NCBI RefSeq assembly: GCF_036311905.1
Contig: NZ_JAZDCH010000009.1
Coordinates: forward strand, 1-64,000
Direction of reading: 5' to 3'
DNA length: 64,000 nt
Origin: Brachybacterium sp036311905
GTDB lineage: Bacteria > Actinomycetota > Actinomycetes > Actinomycetales > Dermabacteraceae
In this document: piece by piece, positions 17,377-28,020 of the stretch
Position numbering within the stretch: position 1 is the stretch's first letter
Layout of the letters: each line of letters starts with the position of its first letter
The notes under the pieces: generated by a model
The model's database searches: none
What the model saw: the letters and a program-made list of their open reading frames with translations, nothing else
Told to the model about the DNA's origin: nothing
Translations under genes and position numbers: made by a program

Positions 17377-19116
17377 ATGACCTCGCCGTCGGACCGCGCA
17401 CTGCCACCCCTGCGGGACCTGCCCCCGCCGCCGCGCCTGCCCCGCGAGGACACCACGCTCCTCCCGCCGACGGAGATCCTGCTCGAGTCCCGCCGCGCCC
17501 TCACCGGGCGCCTGCTGCGCCGCTCCTGGGCGCCGGGACTGGTGCTGCTGGGGCTCTGGCTGGTGTTCGTGCTGCTGTACGTGTGGGGGGCGGCGCCGAC
17601 CTTCTGGGCCTTCGCGCTCCTCTTCGCGATCGGGGACGCCGCCTATCTCCGTGCGACCCTCTTCGGGCTGGGCTTCAGCCCGAGCGGGCTGTGGGCGGCG
17701 CTGCTGCTCATCCCCCCGATCGCGACGCTGGCCAGCGCGGTGCTGCTGCCGGTCGCGAGCTCGCGGATCGCCGCCCTCGAGCCGCGCCGCTTCCTCTCCG
17801 AGGAGTCCTTCCAGAAGGCCGTGCGGGATCTCGCGACCGCGGCCGTGATGGCGCCGCCGGTGCTGGCCCTGCTGCTCGTGCCGCTGCTCGCGGCCGTGGG
17901 CGTGCCGCAGCCGTGGGCGGGGGTCGGCGCCGGGCAGCTGACCGCGCTGAGCCTCGCCCTGCTCGCCGTGATGGGGGCGTGGCTGCTGGTGCGCCGACTG
18001 CTCTCCGCGCCGCGTCTCCTCGGCGTCGAGCCGTACGCGGCGATCGAGGTCACCGCGCGGATCGGTCGGGACCCCGTCGCGCGCCGCACCGCCGCTCGCC
18101 GGGTCCTCGCGCAGGATCGTCGCCACCTCCCGCCCGTCCCCGGCACCCCCGAGGCGGGCGCCGGGCTCAGCCCGCGCGGCATGGCCCGGTCCCTCGCCGT
18201 GATCGGCCGCTCGACGCTCACCTGGGTGCTGCCTGCCGCCGGGGTGCTGGGCTGGCTGGTGTTCGGGATCGCCGACGCCGTCTCGATGTTCACCCGTCTC
18301 TCGATCGACGACCTCGCCGCCCTCGAACCCATCCTGACCTGGGAGATCATCGCGCTAGGCACGCCGCTGCTGGGCCTGGTCGTGCTCGGGCTGAGCCTCG
18401 TCCCGGGTGTGGCGGTGCGGTTCGCCGAGGGGGCGCGGGCCGAGGTGATCGACGAGCGCACCTATCGCGAGTGGGTCCATCGCGCCCGCGTGAACCCGTG
18501 GGAGGCGCGGGCGGTCACGCTCTCGGGGGTGCTCGCGGCGCTCGTGGCGCTGCTCGGGCTCGTCGCCGCCGGCACGGGCGTCGCACTCCTCGGGGTCGGC
18601 ACCCCGCTGATCTGGACGGCCCTGGTCATGGCGGCGCTCGTGCTCGTGCCGCTGCTCGGCGGCGGCGCCGCGCACTCGCTGCGCTCGGGGCTGCGGTACG
18701 TGCTCTACGGGCCGGCCGGCGACGTCATGCGCCGTGAGACCCCGCACGCCCTGGTCGCCCCCGATCTCGGCACCCGCACCGACCGCGCCCAGGATCCGGC
18801 CGTCCGCGCTGCGCTGCGCAAGCGCCTGCAGGCCCAGGGCGGGGATCACGCGCTGGAGATCTTCGACCTGGACGCCGCGGGGGAGCGGCTGTGGGTCGAC
18901 GACTCCGCCCCCGGCGCCCGGCCCACCGAGGTGCGCGCGGCCGATCTCGGCGCGGGACATCTGCCCGACTTCGGGGCGGGGGACGGGTCGGGGTCCGGTG
19001 GGGTCGCCGCCGCGGGCTACGGCACGGCGGAACCGTTGGCGGGCGGGCGCCGGCGGGACGCCGACGGCGGCGAGCACCAGGTCCCGGAGTCGACGACCGG
19101 GCTGCGCGAGCTCTGA
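17377..19116 (+). CDS. Large membrane protein of unknown function
   Basis: 579 residues with about 10 hydrophobic segments, an Arg-rich cytoplasmic region around residues 225-270, and a soluble acidic/Gly-rich C-terminal tail of about 120 residues containing a repeat-like AGDGSGSGGVAAAGYG. No family is recognised. It begins 9 bp after recR, so the two are probably co-transcribed, though recR partners are not normally membrane proteins. The stop codon is followed at once by a 20-bp direct repeat (19116-19168) and a convergent ABC permease gene. Confidence 0.65.
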   Translation: MTSPSDRALPPLRDLPPPPRLPREDTTLLPPTEILLESRRALTGRLLRRSWAPGLVLLGLWLVFVLLYVWGAAPTFWAFALLFAIGDAAYLRATLFGLGFSPSGLWAALLLIPPIATLASAVLLPVASSRIAALEPRRFLSEESFQKAVRDLATAAVMAPPVLALLLVPLLAAVGVPQPWAGVGAGQLTALSLALLAVMGAWLLVRRLLSAPRLLGVEPYAAIEVTARIGRDPVARRTAARRVLAQDRRHLPPVPGTPEAGAGLSPRGMARSLAVIGRSTLTWVLPAAGVLGWLVFGIADAVSMFTRLSIDDLAALEPILTWEIIALGTPLLGLVVLGLSLVPGVAVRFAEGARAEVIDERTYREWVHRARVNPWEARAVTLSGVLAALVALLGLVAAGTGVALLGVGTPLIWTALVMAALVLVPLLGGGAAHSLRSGLRYVLYGPAGDVMRRETPHALVAPDLGTRTDRAQDPAVRAALRKRLQAQGGDHALEIFDLDAAGERLWVDDSAPGARPTEVRAADLGAGHLPDFGAGDGSGSGGVAAAGYGTAEPLAGGRRRDADGGEHQVPESTTGLREL

Positions 19117-19168
19117 GCCGCGGGCCCGTCGGCCCAGCCGCGGGCCCGTCGGCCGGACCGCGGGCCCA
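19116..19168. repeat. 20-bp direct repeats between convergent genes
   Basis: Two adjacent 20-bp units, AGCCGCGGGCCCGTCGGCC plus one base (19116-19135, 19136-19155), and a partial third unit (19156-19168). Each holds the palindromes CCGCGG and GGGCCC. Together they fill the gap between convergent gene ends, the same position as the 20-bp array at 4548-4627. Confidence 0.8.
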
Positions 19169-19173
19169 CCCGC

Positions 19174-20433
19174 TCAGGCGATCCGGGTCCCCGCGCCGAG
19201 ACGACGGATCGGCACCCGCAGCCGGAGCACCGCGACGGTGAGCGAGGCGGCCGCGGCGAGGATCCACAGGCCGAAGCCCATCGGCCACAGCGGCCGGTTC
19301 TGCGCCGAGCCGAGGTCGGTCGGATAACCGGGGGTGTCCGATGAGCAGCTGACGAAGTGGCTCGGATGCAGGGGCGTCGCCGCGGTGCGCATTCCGAGTT
19401 TCGTCAGCGTGAGCACGTCGGCCCGCGACCCGTCGGCCTCGTCGTTCCACCAGTCCGTGCCCAGGGTGGGAGCGGCCTCGGCGAGCAGCACCACGGGATT
19501 GCCCCACATGAGCGGCATCGTGAGGTCCAGACGCAGCACCGTGCGCTCCTCCTCCTGCTCGATGCACTGCATCTCGGCGGGGCTCGAGCCGTCCTCCGGC
19601 CAGTTCTCGTAGTCGTACGTCCAGGTGGTCACGGTGCGCTCCTCCGCGAGGACGGCCGCGCTGGTGCCCCACACGATCGGCAGCACCGCGGTCACCCCGA
19701 AGACGATCACGTAGGCGAGCACGACCGAGCCGAGCTGGCGCTGCGTGATCGCCGAGAGGCCCAGGCCCACCGCGGTGACGCACAGCGTCAGCAGCGCGAT
19801 CACCACCACGAGCCGCAGCGCGTAGAGGGGGGCGATCCCGCCGAGCAACATCGTCGGCAGCACCGACGGCAGGGCGAGCACGAGGAAGGCGAGCCCCGTG
19901 ACCCAGCCCGCGATGAGCTTGCCGAGCACGATCTCGAGCGGGCTGACCAGGCTCGCCTGCAGGATCGCGAGAGTCCCGGCGGAGCGGTCGCCGTTGAGGG
20001 ATCCGGCGGACAGCGCCGGCACCACCAGCAGCATGGCGGCGAGCACCAGCATGGCCTGCAGGCTGAAGGTGATCGAGGCGATCCAGCGCACCTCCGACCA
20101 GCCCGAGGAGAGCATCGTCGGCACGAGCGCGACCCCGCCGAGGCCGAGCAGGATCAGCGTCCACACCCCGAGCGCGACGTACCACTTCCGCGAGCGGATC
20201 CGCTGGCGCAGCTCGAGCGAGGTCACCAGGCGCAGACCGCGCAGGCGCAGGGACAGCGTCCCGTTCAGCGGGGCGTTGCGGGGAGGGGGCGGGGCGGCGT
20301 GCGGCTGCGGAGCCGACGGGTGGGCTGCCGACGGGTGCGGGGCCGACGGCTGCGGGGCCGACGGCTGCTGGGCCGACGGGTGCGGCGCGGCGGGCTGCTG
20401 CGCGGGCTGCTGGGGGTTCTGCGGCTGGCTCAT
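19174..20433 (-). CDS. ABC-2 type transporter permease
   Basis: 419 residues. A Pro/Ala/Gln/Ser-rich cytoplasmic leader of about 50 residues (repeats of QPSAPQPSAPHPSA) precedes a membrane domain with about six helices in two groups, including VTSLELRQRIRSRKWYVALG and GDRSAGTLAILQASLVSPLEIVLGKL, typical of ABC-2 export permeases. A periplasmic loop of about 130 residues lies before the last helix. Its ATG shares bases with the stop of the upstream ATPase gene (TGATG type), so translation is coupled. Together they form an exporter of unknown substrate. Confidence 0.85.
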   Translation of the reverse strand: MSQPQNPQQPAQQPAAPHPSAQQPSAPQPSAPHPSAAHPSAPQPHAAPPPPRNAPLNGTLSLRLRGLRLVTSLELRQRIRSRKWYVALGVWTLILLGLGGVALVPTMLSSGWSEVRWIASITFSLQAMLVLAAMLLVVPALSAGSLNGDRSAGTLAILQASLVSPLEIVLGKLIAGWVTGLAFLVLALPSVLPTMLLGGIAPLYALRLVVVIALLTLCVTAVGLGLSAITQRQLGSVVLAYVIVFGVTAVLPIVWGTSAAVLAEERTVTTWTYDYENWPEDGSSPAEMQCIEQEEERTVLRLDLTMPLMWGNPVVLLAEAAPTLGTDWWNDEADGSRADVLTLTKLGMRTAATPLHPSHFVSCSSDTPGYPTDLGSAQNRPLWPMGFGLWILAAAASLTVAVLRLRVPIRRLGAGTRIA

Positions 20434-21578
20434 CACAGGGCTCCTTCGCGGCGGGCGGCATGGGAAGCGAGATAGGCCGCCTCGAGACGGCCGGTCTCCG
20501 GGGCGAAGCCGATCACGCGGGCGTCGGCGCCGACGAGATCCGCGAGCAGGCGCGCCGCCGTCGCCTCGTCGGGGAGGGTCACGCGGGCCTCGGCATGGCC
20601 GCTCGGTGTGCGATCCGGAGGGGTCACCCCGCCGTGGCGCACGCCGAGGCGGCGCAGGGCGCCATCGAGCGCTGCGGCGTCGAGCGAGGAGATGCGCCAC
20701 GGCCGGGCGAGCCGGGCCAGGTCCTTCACGGACGAGGAGGTCACGGCGCGTCCCGCGTCCATCAGCACCACGTGGTCGGCCATCTCCTCGAGCTCGGAGA
20801 GGATGTGGCTGGAGACCAGCACGGTCGTGCCGGACTCGGCGAGGGAGCGGACCACGCGCAGCAGGCGTCGGCGCGAGGCGGGGTCCAGGCCCGAGGCCGG
20901 CTCGTCCAGGATCAGCACCCGCGGCTCGTGCACCAGGGCGCGGGCGAGTCCGAGCCGCTGCTTCTGCCCGCGCGAGAGGACATGGGCGGGCTGCGCCGCG
21001 AGGGTGTCGAGGTCCAGCAGGTGCAGCAGCTCGTCGACCCGTCGGCGCAGGCGGTCCGCCGGCAGGAAGTACGCGCGACCCATCACCTCGAGCACCTCGC
21101 CGACGCGCAGCGAGTCCCAGGCCCCGAACTGGTCCGGCATCCAGCCCACCGCGGCGCGCACCGCGGGCGAGTCGTGCGCCGGGTCGACGCCGTCCACGAG
21201 CACTCGCCCGGAGTCCGGGGCGAGGAGCGAGGCGAGCATGAGCATGAGCGTCGACTTGCCGCAGCCGTTGGGGCCGACGAGCGCGGTCACCGCCCCGCGC
21301 GGCGCGGTGAAGGTCAGGTCGGAGACCGCCTGCACGCTGCCGAAAGCCCGGCTGACGTGCTCGACGACGATGCCGGAGGCCGTTGCCGGGCCCGGCTCGG
21401 GGCCGACGCCGGGAGCCGCTGCCGTGGGACCGGCGGACGTCGGTCCCCCGGCCCAGCCGTACCCGTCGGCGGGCAACGGCCCCCCGGCCCAGCCGTACCC
21501 GTCGGCCGCACCGACCCCTGACTGATCCCCCTGGGATCCTCGCGCCCAGCCCCCGGGTGAGGATGTGTTCTGTGTCAT
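20433..21578 (-). CDS. ABC transporter ATP-binding protein (ABC-2 exporter)
   Basis: 381 residues with Walker A GPNGCGKST, Q-loop region, signature LSRGQKQRLGLARAL, Walker B VLILDEPASGLD and the H-loop SSHI. It is preceded by about 65 Gly/Tyr/Trp-rich residues with two copies of ADGYGWAGGP, an unusual extension for this family. A C-terminal segment of about 110 residues follows the ATPase domain. The ATG at 21578 has AAGGGTGAG upstream. It forms a coupled pair with the permease gene that overlaps its stop codon. Confidence 0.9.
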   Translation of the reverse strand: MTQNTSSPGGWARGSQGDQSGVGAADGYGWAGGPLPADGYGWAGGPTSAGPTAAAPGVGPEPGPATASGIVVEHVSRAFGSVQAVSDLTFTAPRGAVTALVGPNGCGKSTLMLMLASLLAPDSGRVLVDGVDPAHDSPAVRAAVGWMPDQFGAWDSLRVGEVLEVMGRAYFLPADRLRRRVDELLHLLDLDTLAAQPAHVLSRGQKQRLGLARALVHEPRVLILDEPASGLDPASRRRLLRVVRSLAESGTTVLVSSHILSELEEMADHVVLMDAGRAVTSSSVKDLARLARPWRISSLDAAALDGALRRLGVRHGGVTPPDRTPSGHAEARVTLPDEATAARLLADLVGADARVIGFAPETGRLEAAYLASHAARREGAL

Positions 21579-21669
21579 GGGCTCACCCTTGCACGGGCGG
21601 GCGCGCTCCGGGCCCCTCGCGCGGGCACGTTCCGGGCACGATCTGTGGCGGATTCGTGGAGGGCGGCGC

Positions 21670-21828
21670 CGACGCACCGGGGCCCGGCGGCGCCGGCGCA
21701 CCGGGGTTCGGCGGCGCCGTCGGCACGGGGTGGAGCCGGCTCGGGGAGGAGCCGGCTCGGGGAGGAGCCGACTTGGGATGGAGCCGGCTCGGGATGGAGC
21801 CGGCTCGGGGAGGAGCCGACTCGGGACG
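21670..21828. repeat. Two 24-bp and six 16-bp tandem repeats
   Basis: At 21670-21717 are two 24-bp units (CGACGCACCGGGGCCCGGCG followed by GCGC, with few changes). At 21733-21828 are six consecutive 16-bp units of the form GAGCCGGCTCGGGGAG. Most of the 16-bp units contain the perfect 10-bp palindrome GAGCCGGCTC. The array lies just past the 3' end of the sugar-binding lipoprotein gene and upstream of the exporter ATPase, so it may act as a terminator or be slippage-derived. Confidence 0.85.
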
Positions 21829-21853
21829 CCGCCGCCGACGGCCGCCCGTCGGC

Positions 21854-23230
21854 TCAGCCGGCCATCGCCGCGTTGCCCTCCTCCTGAGCCTGCGGGATGC
21901 CCTCCTCCGCGGTGAGCCGGCCGATGAAGACCTCCTGGAAGATCGGGATCGCGGCGGTCAGGCCGGCGTTCGCGCGCGCCCCGGTGTCCGCCTCCGCGGC
22001 GTTCTTCGCGGCCTCGACGAACACGCTCACGTCCACGCCCTTGCCCTCCCAGAACGCGATGAAGGCGTCCTGCGCCTCGACATGGCCGGGGAAGGACACG
22101 CCCTTCTCGGCGAGCGGCAGCTGCCCCTCCTTCGACCCGAGCCAGGTGAGCAGCTCGGCGATGCCCTCCTGCCGGGCCTCGTCGGCCTTCGCGTTTCCGG
22201 CGGCGACCACGCCGTGGACCAGCGACTTCGGGCCCGCCGGACCGGCGACCGGCGCGGCGAGCGACCACTCGAAGGAGTCCGCGACGCCCTCGGAGATCGC
22301 CAGCAGGTTGTACGGGCCGGACTGGAACAGGCCGAGCTTGCCCTGGGTGAACAGGTCGCGGGTGAAGTCACCGTTCTCGTTGGTGTCCGCGGCGCTCGGG
22401 GCGACGTTCTCGACGTTGATCAGGTCGGCCATGTACTGGAACGCGGCGATGCCCTCGGGGGAGGCGAAGGTGTACTGGTCCTCGCTCTGCCACTCGGCGC
22501 CGTTCGCGGCCAGCATCGGGCCGATGATCGCCTGCCGGTCCGCCTGCGAGTTGAACCCGAACTGTGCGCGGGTGTCCGGGTCGAAGCCGTCCTCGCCCGG
22601 GTGCAGGCCCGCACCGTCCACGGTCAGCGCGCGGGCCGCGTCCCGCAGCGAGTCGGTCGCGGCGGCCGGGTCGAAGGCGAGGGCCGACGGGTCCACCCCC
22701 GCCTCCTCCAGCAGCGCCGCGTTGTAGAACAGCGCGATCGAGTCCCAGATCTGGGGCACGCCCCAGAGCCCGCCGTCGCGCGTGTACAGCTCGACCACGG
22801 ACGGCTCCCACTGGGCGGCGCCGTCGGGGATGACCTCGTTGATGTCGAGGAGGGCGTCGGAGTCCTTGAGCTGGATGTAGTTCGCGGAGTTCAGCCAGTA
22901 GACGTCGGCCGCGTCGCCGCTCGCGATGTCGAGGGGCAGCTGCGTCCAGTAGTCCGCCCACGGCACCACGTCGATGCTCACGTTCCAGCCGCTGGCCTCG
23001 GTGAACGCCGCGAACGACTCCTCATAGGCGGGCACCGCGTTCTGGTCCCAGAGGCGGAAGGTCAGCGTGCCCTGGTCGCCCCCGGTGCTCCCCCCGGCAT
23101 CACTCGCGGAGCCATCGCCGCCCGAGCCTGAGCCCGAGCCGCCCGTGGGCGAGCAGGCCGCGGCGGTGGTCAGGAGGCCGGCGGCGGCGAGGGAGGAGAG
23201 GACGGTGCGGCGGGTGATGCGGCGAAGCAT
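21854..23230 (-). CDS. Sugar ABC transporter substrate-binding lipoprotein
   Basis: 458 residues. It starts MLRRITRRTVLSSLAAAG with twin arginines and then a lipobox LTTAAAC (Cys near residue 26), so it is exported and anchored by lipid. A Gly/Ser linker (residues 27-52) leads to a family-1 extracellular solute-binding domain (LTFRLWDQNAVPAYEESFAAF, ADVYWLNSANYIQL, SGPYNLLAISEGV). The ATG at 23230 follows GGAAGGAA. Two permease genes lie upstream on the same strand; no dedicated ATPase is adjacent, so a shared MsiK-type ATPase is likely. The ligand is unknown, probably an oligosaccharide. Confidence 0.9.
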   Translation of the reverse strand: MLRRITRRTVLSSLAAAGLLTTAAACSPTGGSGSGSGGDGSASDAGGSTGGDQGTLTFRLWDQNAVPAYEESFAAFTEASGWNVSIDVVPWADYWTQLPLDIASGDAADVYWLNSANYIQLKDSDALLDINEVIPDGAAQWEPSVVELYTRDGGLWGVPQIWDSIALFYNAALLEEAGVDPSALAFDPAAATDSLRDAARALTVDGAGLHPGEDGFDPDTRAQFGFNSQADRQAIIGPMLAANGAEWQSEDQYTFASPEGIAAFQYMADLINVENVAPSAADTNENGDFTRDLFTQGKLGLFQSGPYNLLAISEGVADSFEWSLAAPVAGPAGPKSLVHGVVAAGNAKADEARQEGIAELLTWLGSKEGQLPLAEKGVSFPGHVEAQDAFIAFWEGKGVDVSVFVEAAKNAAEADTGARANAGLTAAIPIFQEVFIGRLTAEEGIPQAQEEGNAAMAG

Positions 23231-23376
23231 GGGGTTCCTTCCGGACGCGGATCCGCCCCGGGAGGTGAGGCCCCGGGGGATCCTCCCAGTATCCCCGCAT
23301 CCGTTGCCCGACGGGGGAGGGGTATGAACGCGAGTGGCGCGGCGCCGCCCGCCCCGCCCCCGACCCCGCGCCCCGC

Positions 23377-24255
23377 CTACCGCAGCGTCGCGTCGCCGAT
23401 CGAGCGGGTGATCTGCTTCTGGAACACCACCATGAGCAGCACGAGCGGCAGCATCGCCAGTGTCGTCCCGGCCATGACCAGGGTCCAGTTGTTGTTGTAC
23501 TGCGACTGCAGCGCGGAGGTGGCGACGGTGAGGGTCTGCCATTGCGGCCCCGAGGTGATGACCATCGGCCACATGAAGCTGTTCCAGTGCGTGACCACCG
23601 TGATCAGCACGAGCGTGACGATGATCGGCCGGTTCAGCGGGACCACGAGGTGCCACAGCAGCCGCAGCGTCCCCGCGCCGTCGATCCGCATCGCGTCCAT
23701 CAGCTCGGTCGGGACGCCGCGGAAGTTCTCCCGCAGCAGGAAGATCGCGTACGGGGAGCCGAGCACGAAGGGCAGGACGAGCGCCCAGAAGGTGTTGCGC
23801 AGACCCAGCTCGCTGAGCATCAGGTACAGCGGCACCACGACCACCACCTGCGGCACCATCAGCGTCGCGATATACACCCAGAACAGCAGGTCACGGCCGG
23901 GGAACCGGAGCTGGGCGAAGGCATAGGCGGCGAGCACCGAGAACACCATCTGGCCCACCAGGATCACGGCGACCATCTGCACGGTCACCGCCACCGGGGT
24001 GACGAAGCCGTCGGAGGTGGAGGTCGGCGTGAACAGGGCGACGACGTTGTCGAGCACCGGCGGCGCCGGGATCGACAGCGGCCCCTGCTGCGCGAACTGC
24101 TGCGTGGAGGTGAGCGCGGTCATCACCGAGAACAGGAAGGGGCCGAGGGTCAGCGCCGCGGCGACGGCGAGCACGAGGTAGGTGGCGGCGCTGCCGAGGA
24201 GGCGGCGTCCCAGGGCGGTGGCGCTCCGGGGCCGACGGGCGAAGTGGGCAGTCAT
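23377..24255 (-). CDS. Carbohydrate ABC transporter permease (MalG-like)
   Basis: 292 residues with six membrane spans and the inner-loop EAA motif PTELMDAMRIDGAGTLRLLWHLVVPL (about residues 190-214), as in MalG-type sugar permeases. It starts at the ATG at 24255, 13 bp after the preceding permease stop on the minus strand. It is separated from the binding-protein gene by 146 bp (23231-23376), where no gene is seen. It forms the importer channel with the next permease. Confidence 0.92.
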   Translation of the reverse strand: MTAHFARRPRSATALGRRLLGSAATYLVLAVAAALTLGPFLFSVMTALTSTQQFAQQGPLSIPAPPVLDNVVALFTPTSTSDGFVTPVAVTVQMVAVILVGQMVFSVLAAYAFAQLRFPGRDLLFWVYIATLMVPQVVVVVPLYLMLSELGLRNTFWALVLPFVLGSPYAIFLLRENFRGVPTELMDAMRIDGAGTLRLLWHLVVPLNRPIIVTLVLITVVTHWNSFMWPMVITSGPQWQTLTVATSALQSQYNNNWTLVMAGTTLAMLPLVLLMVVFQKQITRSIGDATLR

Positions 24256-24268
24256 CTCGCTCCTCCTC

Positions 24269-25132
24269 TCAGCTCATGTCGTAGGTGATGCGGCGGGAGA
24301 ACCACCGCTGCTGGACCAGCGTGATCGCCACCAGCAGTAGGAACAGGATCACGGCGATCGCGCTCGCGCGGCCGAGTCGGCTCGAGACGAAGGCCTCCTG
24401 GTAGATCAGCGAGGCGATCACCTCGGTCCGGTGCTGCGGACCGCCGCCGGTCAGCGCGAACACCGTGTCGAACACCTGGAAGCTCGCGACCACCTGGGTG
24501 ACGGCGAGGAAGAACGTGGTGGGCCGCAGCAGCGGGATCGTCATGTGCCACAGCTGCTGCGCCGGACCCGCCCCGTCCAGGCGCGCCGCCTCGTAGATCG
24601 AGCCGGGGATCCGCGAGAGCCCGGCCTGGAAGAACAGCGAGATGTAGCCGACGTTCTGCCAGATCGCCACGAAGGCGACCGCGGGCAGCGCGAGCGAGGG
24701 ATCGGTCAGCCACTCGATGCGCACCCCGAGGATCTGGTTCAGCGCGCCGACCGACGGCTGGAAGATCCACTTCCACACCACGCCCAGGGCCAGCGGCGCG
24801 CACACCCACGGGATCACCACGATCACCCGCACGATCGCCGATCCCGGCAGCGCCCGGACCAGCTGCGTGGCCAGCACCAGCCCGATCGCGAGGGAGACCG
24901 GCACCGAGATCAGGGTGAACAGTGCCGTGACCAGGAGCGAGTTGGCGAGCGAGCCGCTGGTGAGCAGCGCCGCGTAGTTCTCGAGGCCGACGAACTCCCG
25001 CGAGCCCAGCAGGTCCCAGCGGAACAGCGAGACGAGGAACGCGAGCAGCACCGGCAGGATGAGGAAGGCCGTGACACCGATGAGGCTGGGGGCGATCAGG
25101 AGCCAGCCCAGAAGGGGTCGTCGGGAGTTCAT
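24269..25132 (-). CDS. Carbohydrate ABC transporter permease (MalF/UgpA-like)
   Basis: 287 residues with six spans and the EAA motif PGSIYEAARLDGAGPAQQLWHMTIPLL (about residues 175-201), matching MalF/UgpA-type sugar permeases. It is the first gene of the importer operon, with GGAGGG before the ATG at 25132 and a TAGCTT box near 25176-25181 on the minus strand. The large dyad at 25259-25333 lies upstream, between this operon and nadE. Confidence 0.92.
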   Translation of the reverse strand: MNSRRPLLGWLLIAPSLIGVTAFLILPVLLAFLVSLFRWDLLGSREFVGLENYAALLTSGSLANSLLVTALFTLISVPVSLAIGLVLATQLVRALPGSAIVRVIVVIPWVCAPLALGVVWKWIFQPSVGALNQILGVRIEWLTDPSLALPAVAFVAIWQNVGYISLFFQAGLSRIPGSIYEAARLDGAGPAQQLWHMTIPLLRPTTFFLAVTQVVASFQVFDTVFALTGGGPQHRTEVIASLIYQEAFVSSRLGRASAIAVILFLLLVAITLVQQRWFSRRITYDMS

Positions 25133-25258
25133 CGATTCGCCCTCCTGCCTGCGCTGTCACGGTGATGCACCGGCCCAAGCTACCGCAGCGGGGCGGGGGA
25201 GCTGCGCCAGAGGGAACGGGGTGTGGGCTGGGCGTCAGAGGGAGGAGCGGTCAGGGCT

Positions 25259-25333
25259 GTCCATGAAAGGGCTCTGAGCGGCACGAGACCTGCATATGAC
25301 AGGCCTCGTGCCGCTGACGTCCCTTTGGCGGAC
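25259..25333. promoter_or_regulatory. Long 75-bp dyad between the sugar importer operon and nadE
   Basis: Symmetric arms around CATATGA: CCTG/CAGG, then the perfect 11-bp pair AGCGGCACGAG (25277-25287) and CTCGTGCCGCT (25305-25315), then AAAGGG (25266) and CCCTTT (25321) at equal offsets, then GTCC (25259) and GGAC (25330). No gene is in 25133-25447. It could be a regulator site serving both directions, a terminator-like hairpin, or a small palindromic repeat element. Confidence 0.65.
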
Positions 25334-25447
25334 ACGGGGCCGACCCGCTCTCGACGCCCCGCCCCACCCGACGCCCTGCCCTCCCCGCGACGCCCTGCCC
25401 TCCGCGACACCCTGCCCGCCGCGACGCCCTCCACTACTCTCGGCACC

Positions 25448-27727
<2,280 letters not shown>

Positions 27728-27839
27728 GGGTGGGGGGCGGGGGGCGGGGCGCACGCTTCGCCGGGACGCCCCCGCCCGCCCGCACCCTTCCCCGCGCCGG
27801 CGCCCTTCCCCACGCCGCCCCGCGCCCTTCTCCGCGAGA

Positions 27840-27892
27840 ACCCCCGCAGACTTGGGGGAATAGAGCCGGAATTCCCCCAAGTGTGTGGGGGT
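27840..27892 (+). repeat. Intergenic palindromic element, copy A (53 bp)
   Basis: 5' arm ACCCCCGCAGACTTGGGGG plus AAT (27840-27861), 9-nt loop AGAGCCGGA, 3' arm ATTCCCCCAAGTGTGTGGGG plus GT (27871-27892). All 22 arm positions pair if G-U is allowed in plus-strand RNA. It sits 113 bp after nadE and 128 bp before the phosphotransferase gene. Copies B, C and D have the same length, loop size and orientation. The remaining gap sequence (27728-28020) shows no gene. Confidence 0.85.
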
Positions 27893-28020
27893 ATCCGTGA
27901 GGTCCGGCTCCCAGGCCCGGCTCGCGATACCCGGTTCTTGGGGGCTTGGCGCACGAGGCGAGGGGAAGTGGCCAACGGTATTTCCTCGCGCCCGCTGCCT
28001 CCGACTGTCACGCTGGGTCG

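Noticed and set aside
16528..18126. Minus-strand extension of the mannosidase frame over recR and the next gene
   Set aside because: It overlaps recR; the mannosidase has a proper GAGGAG and ATG at 16527.
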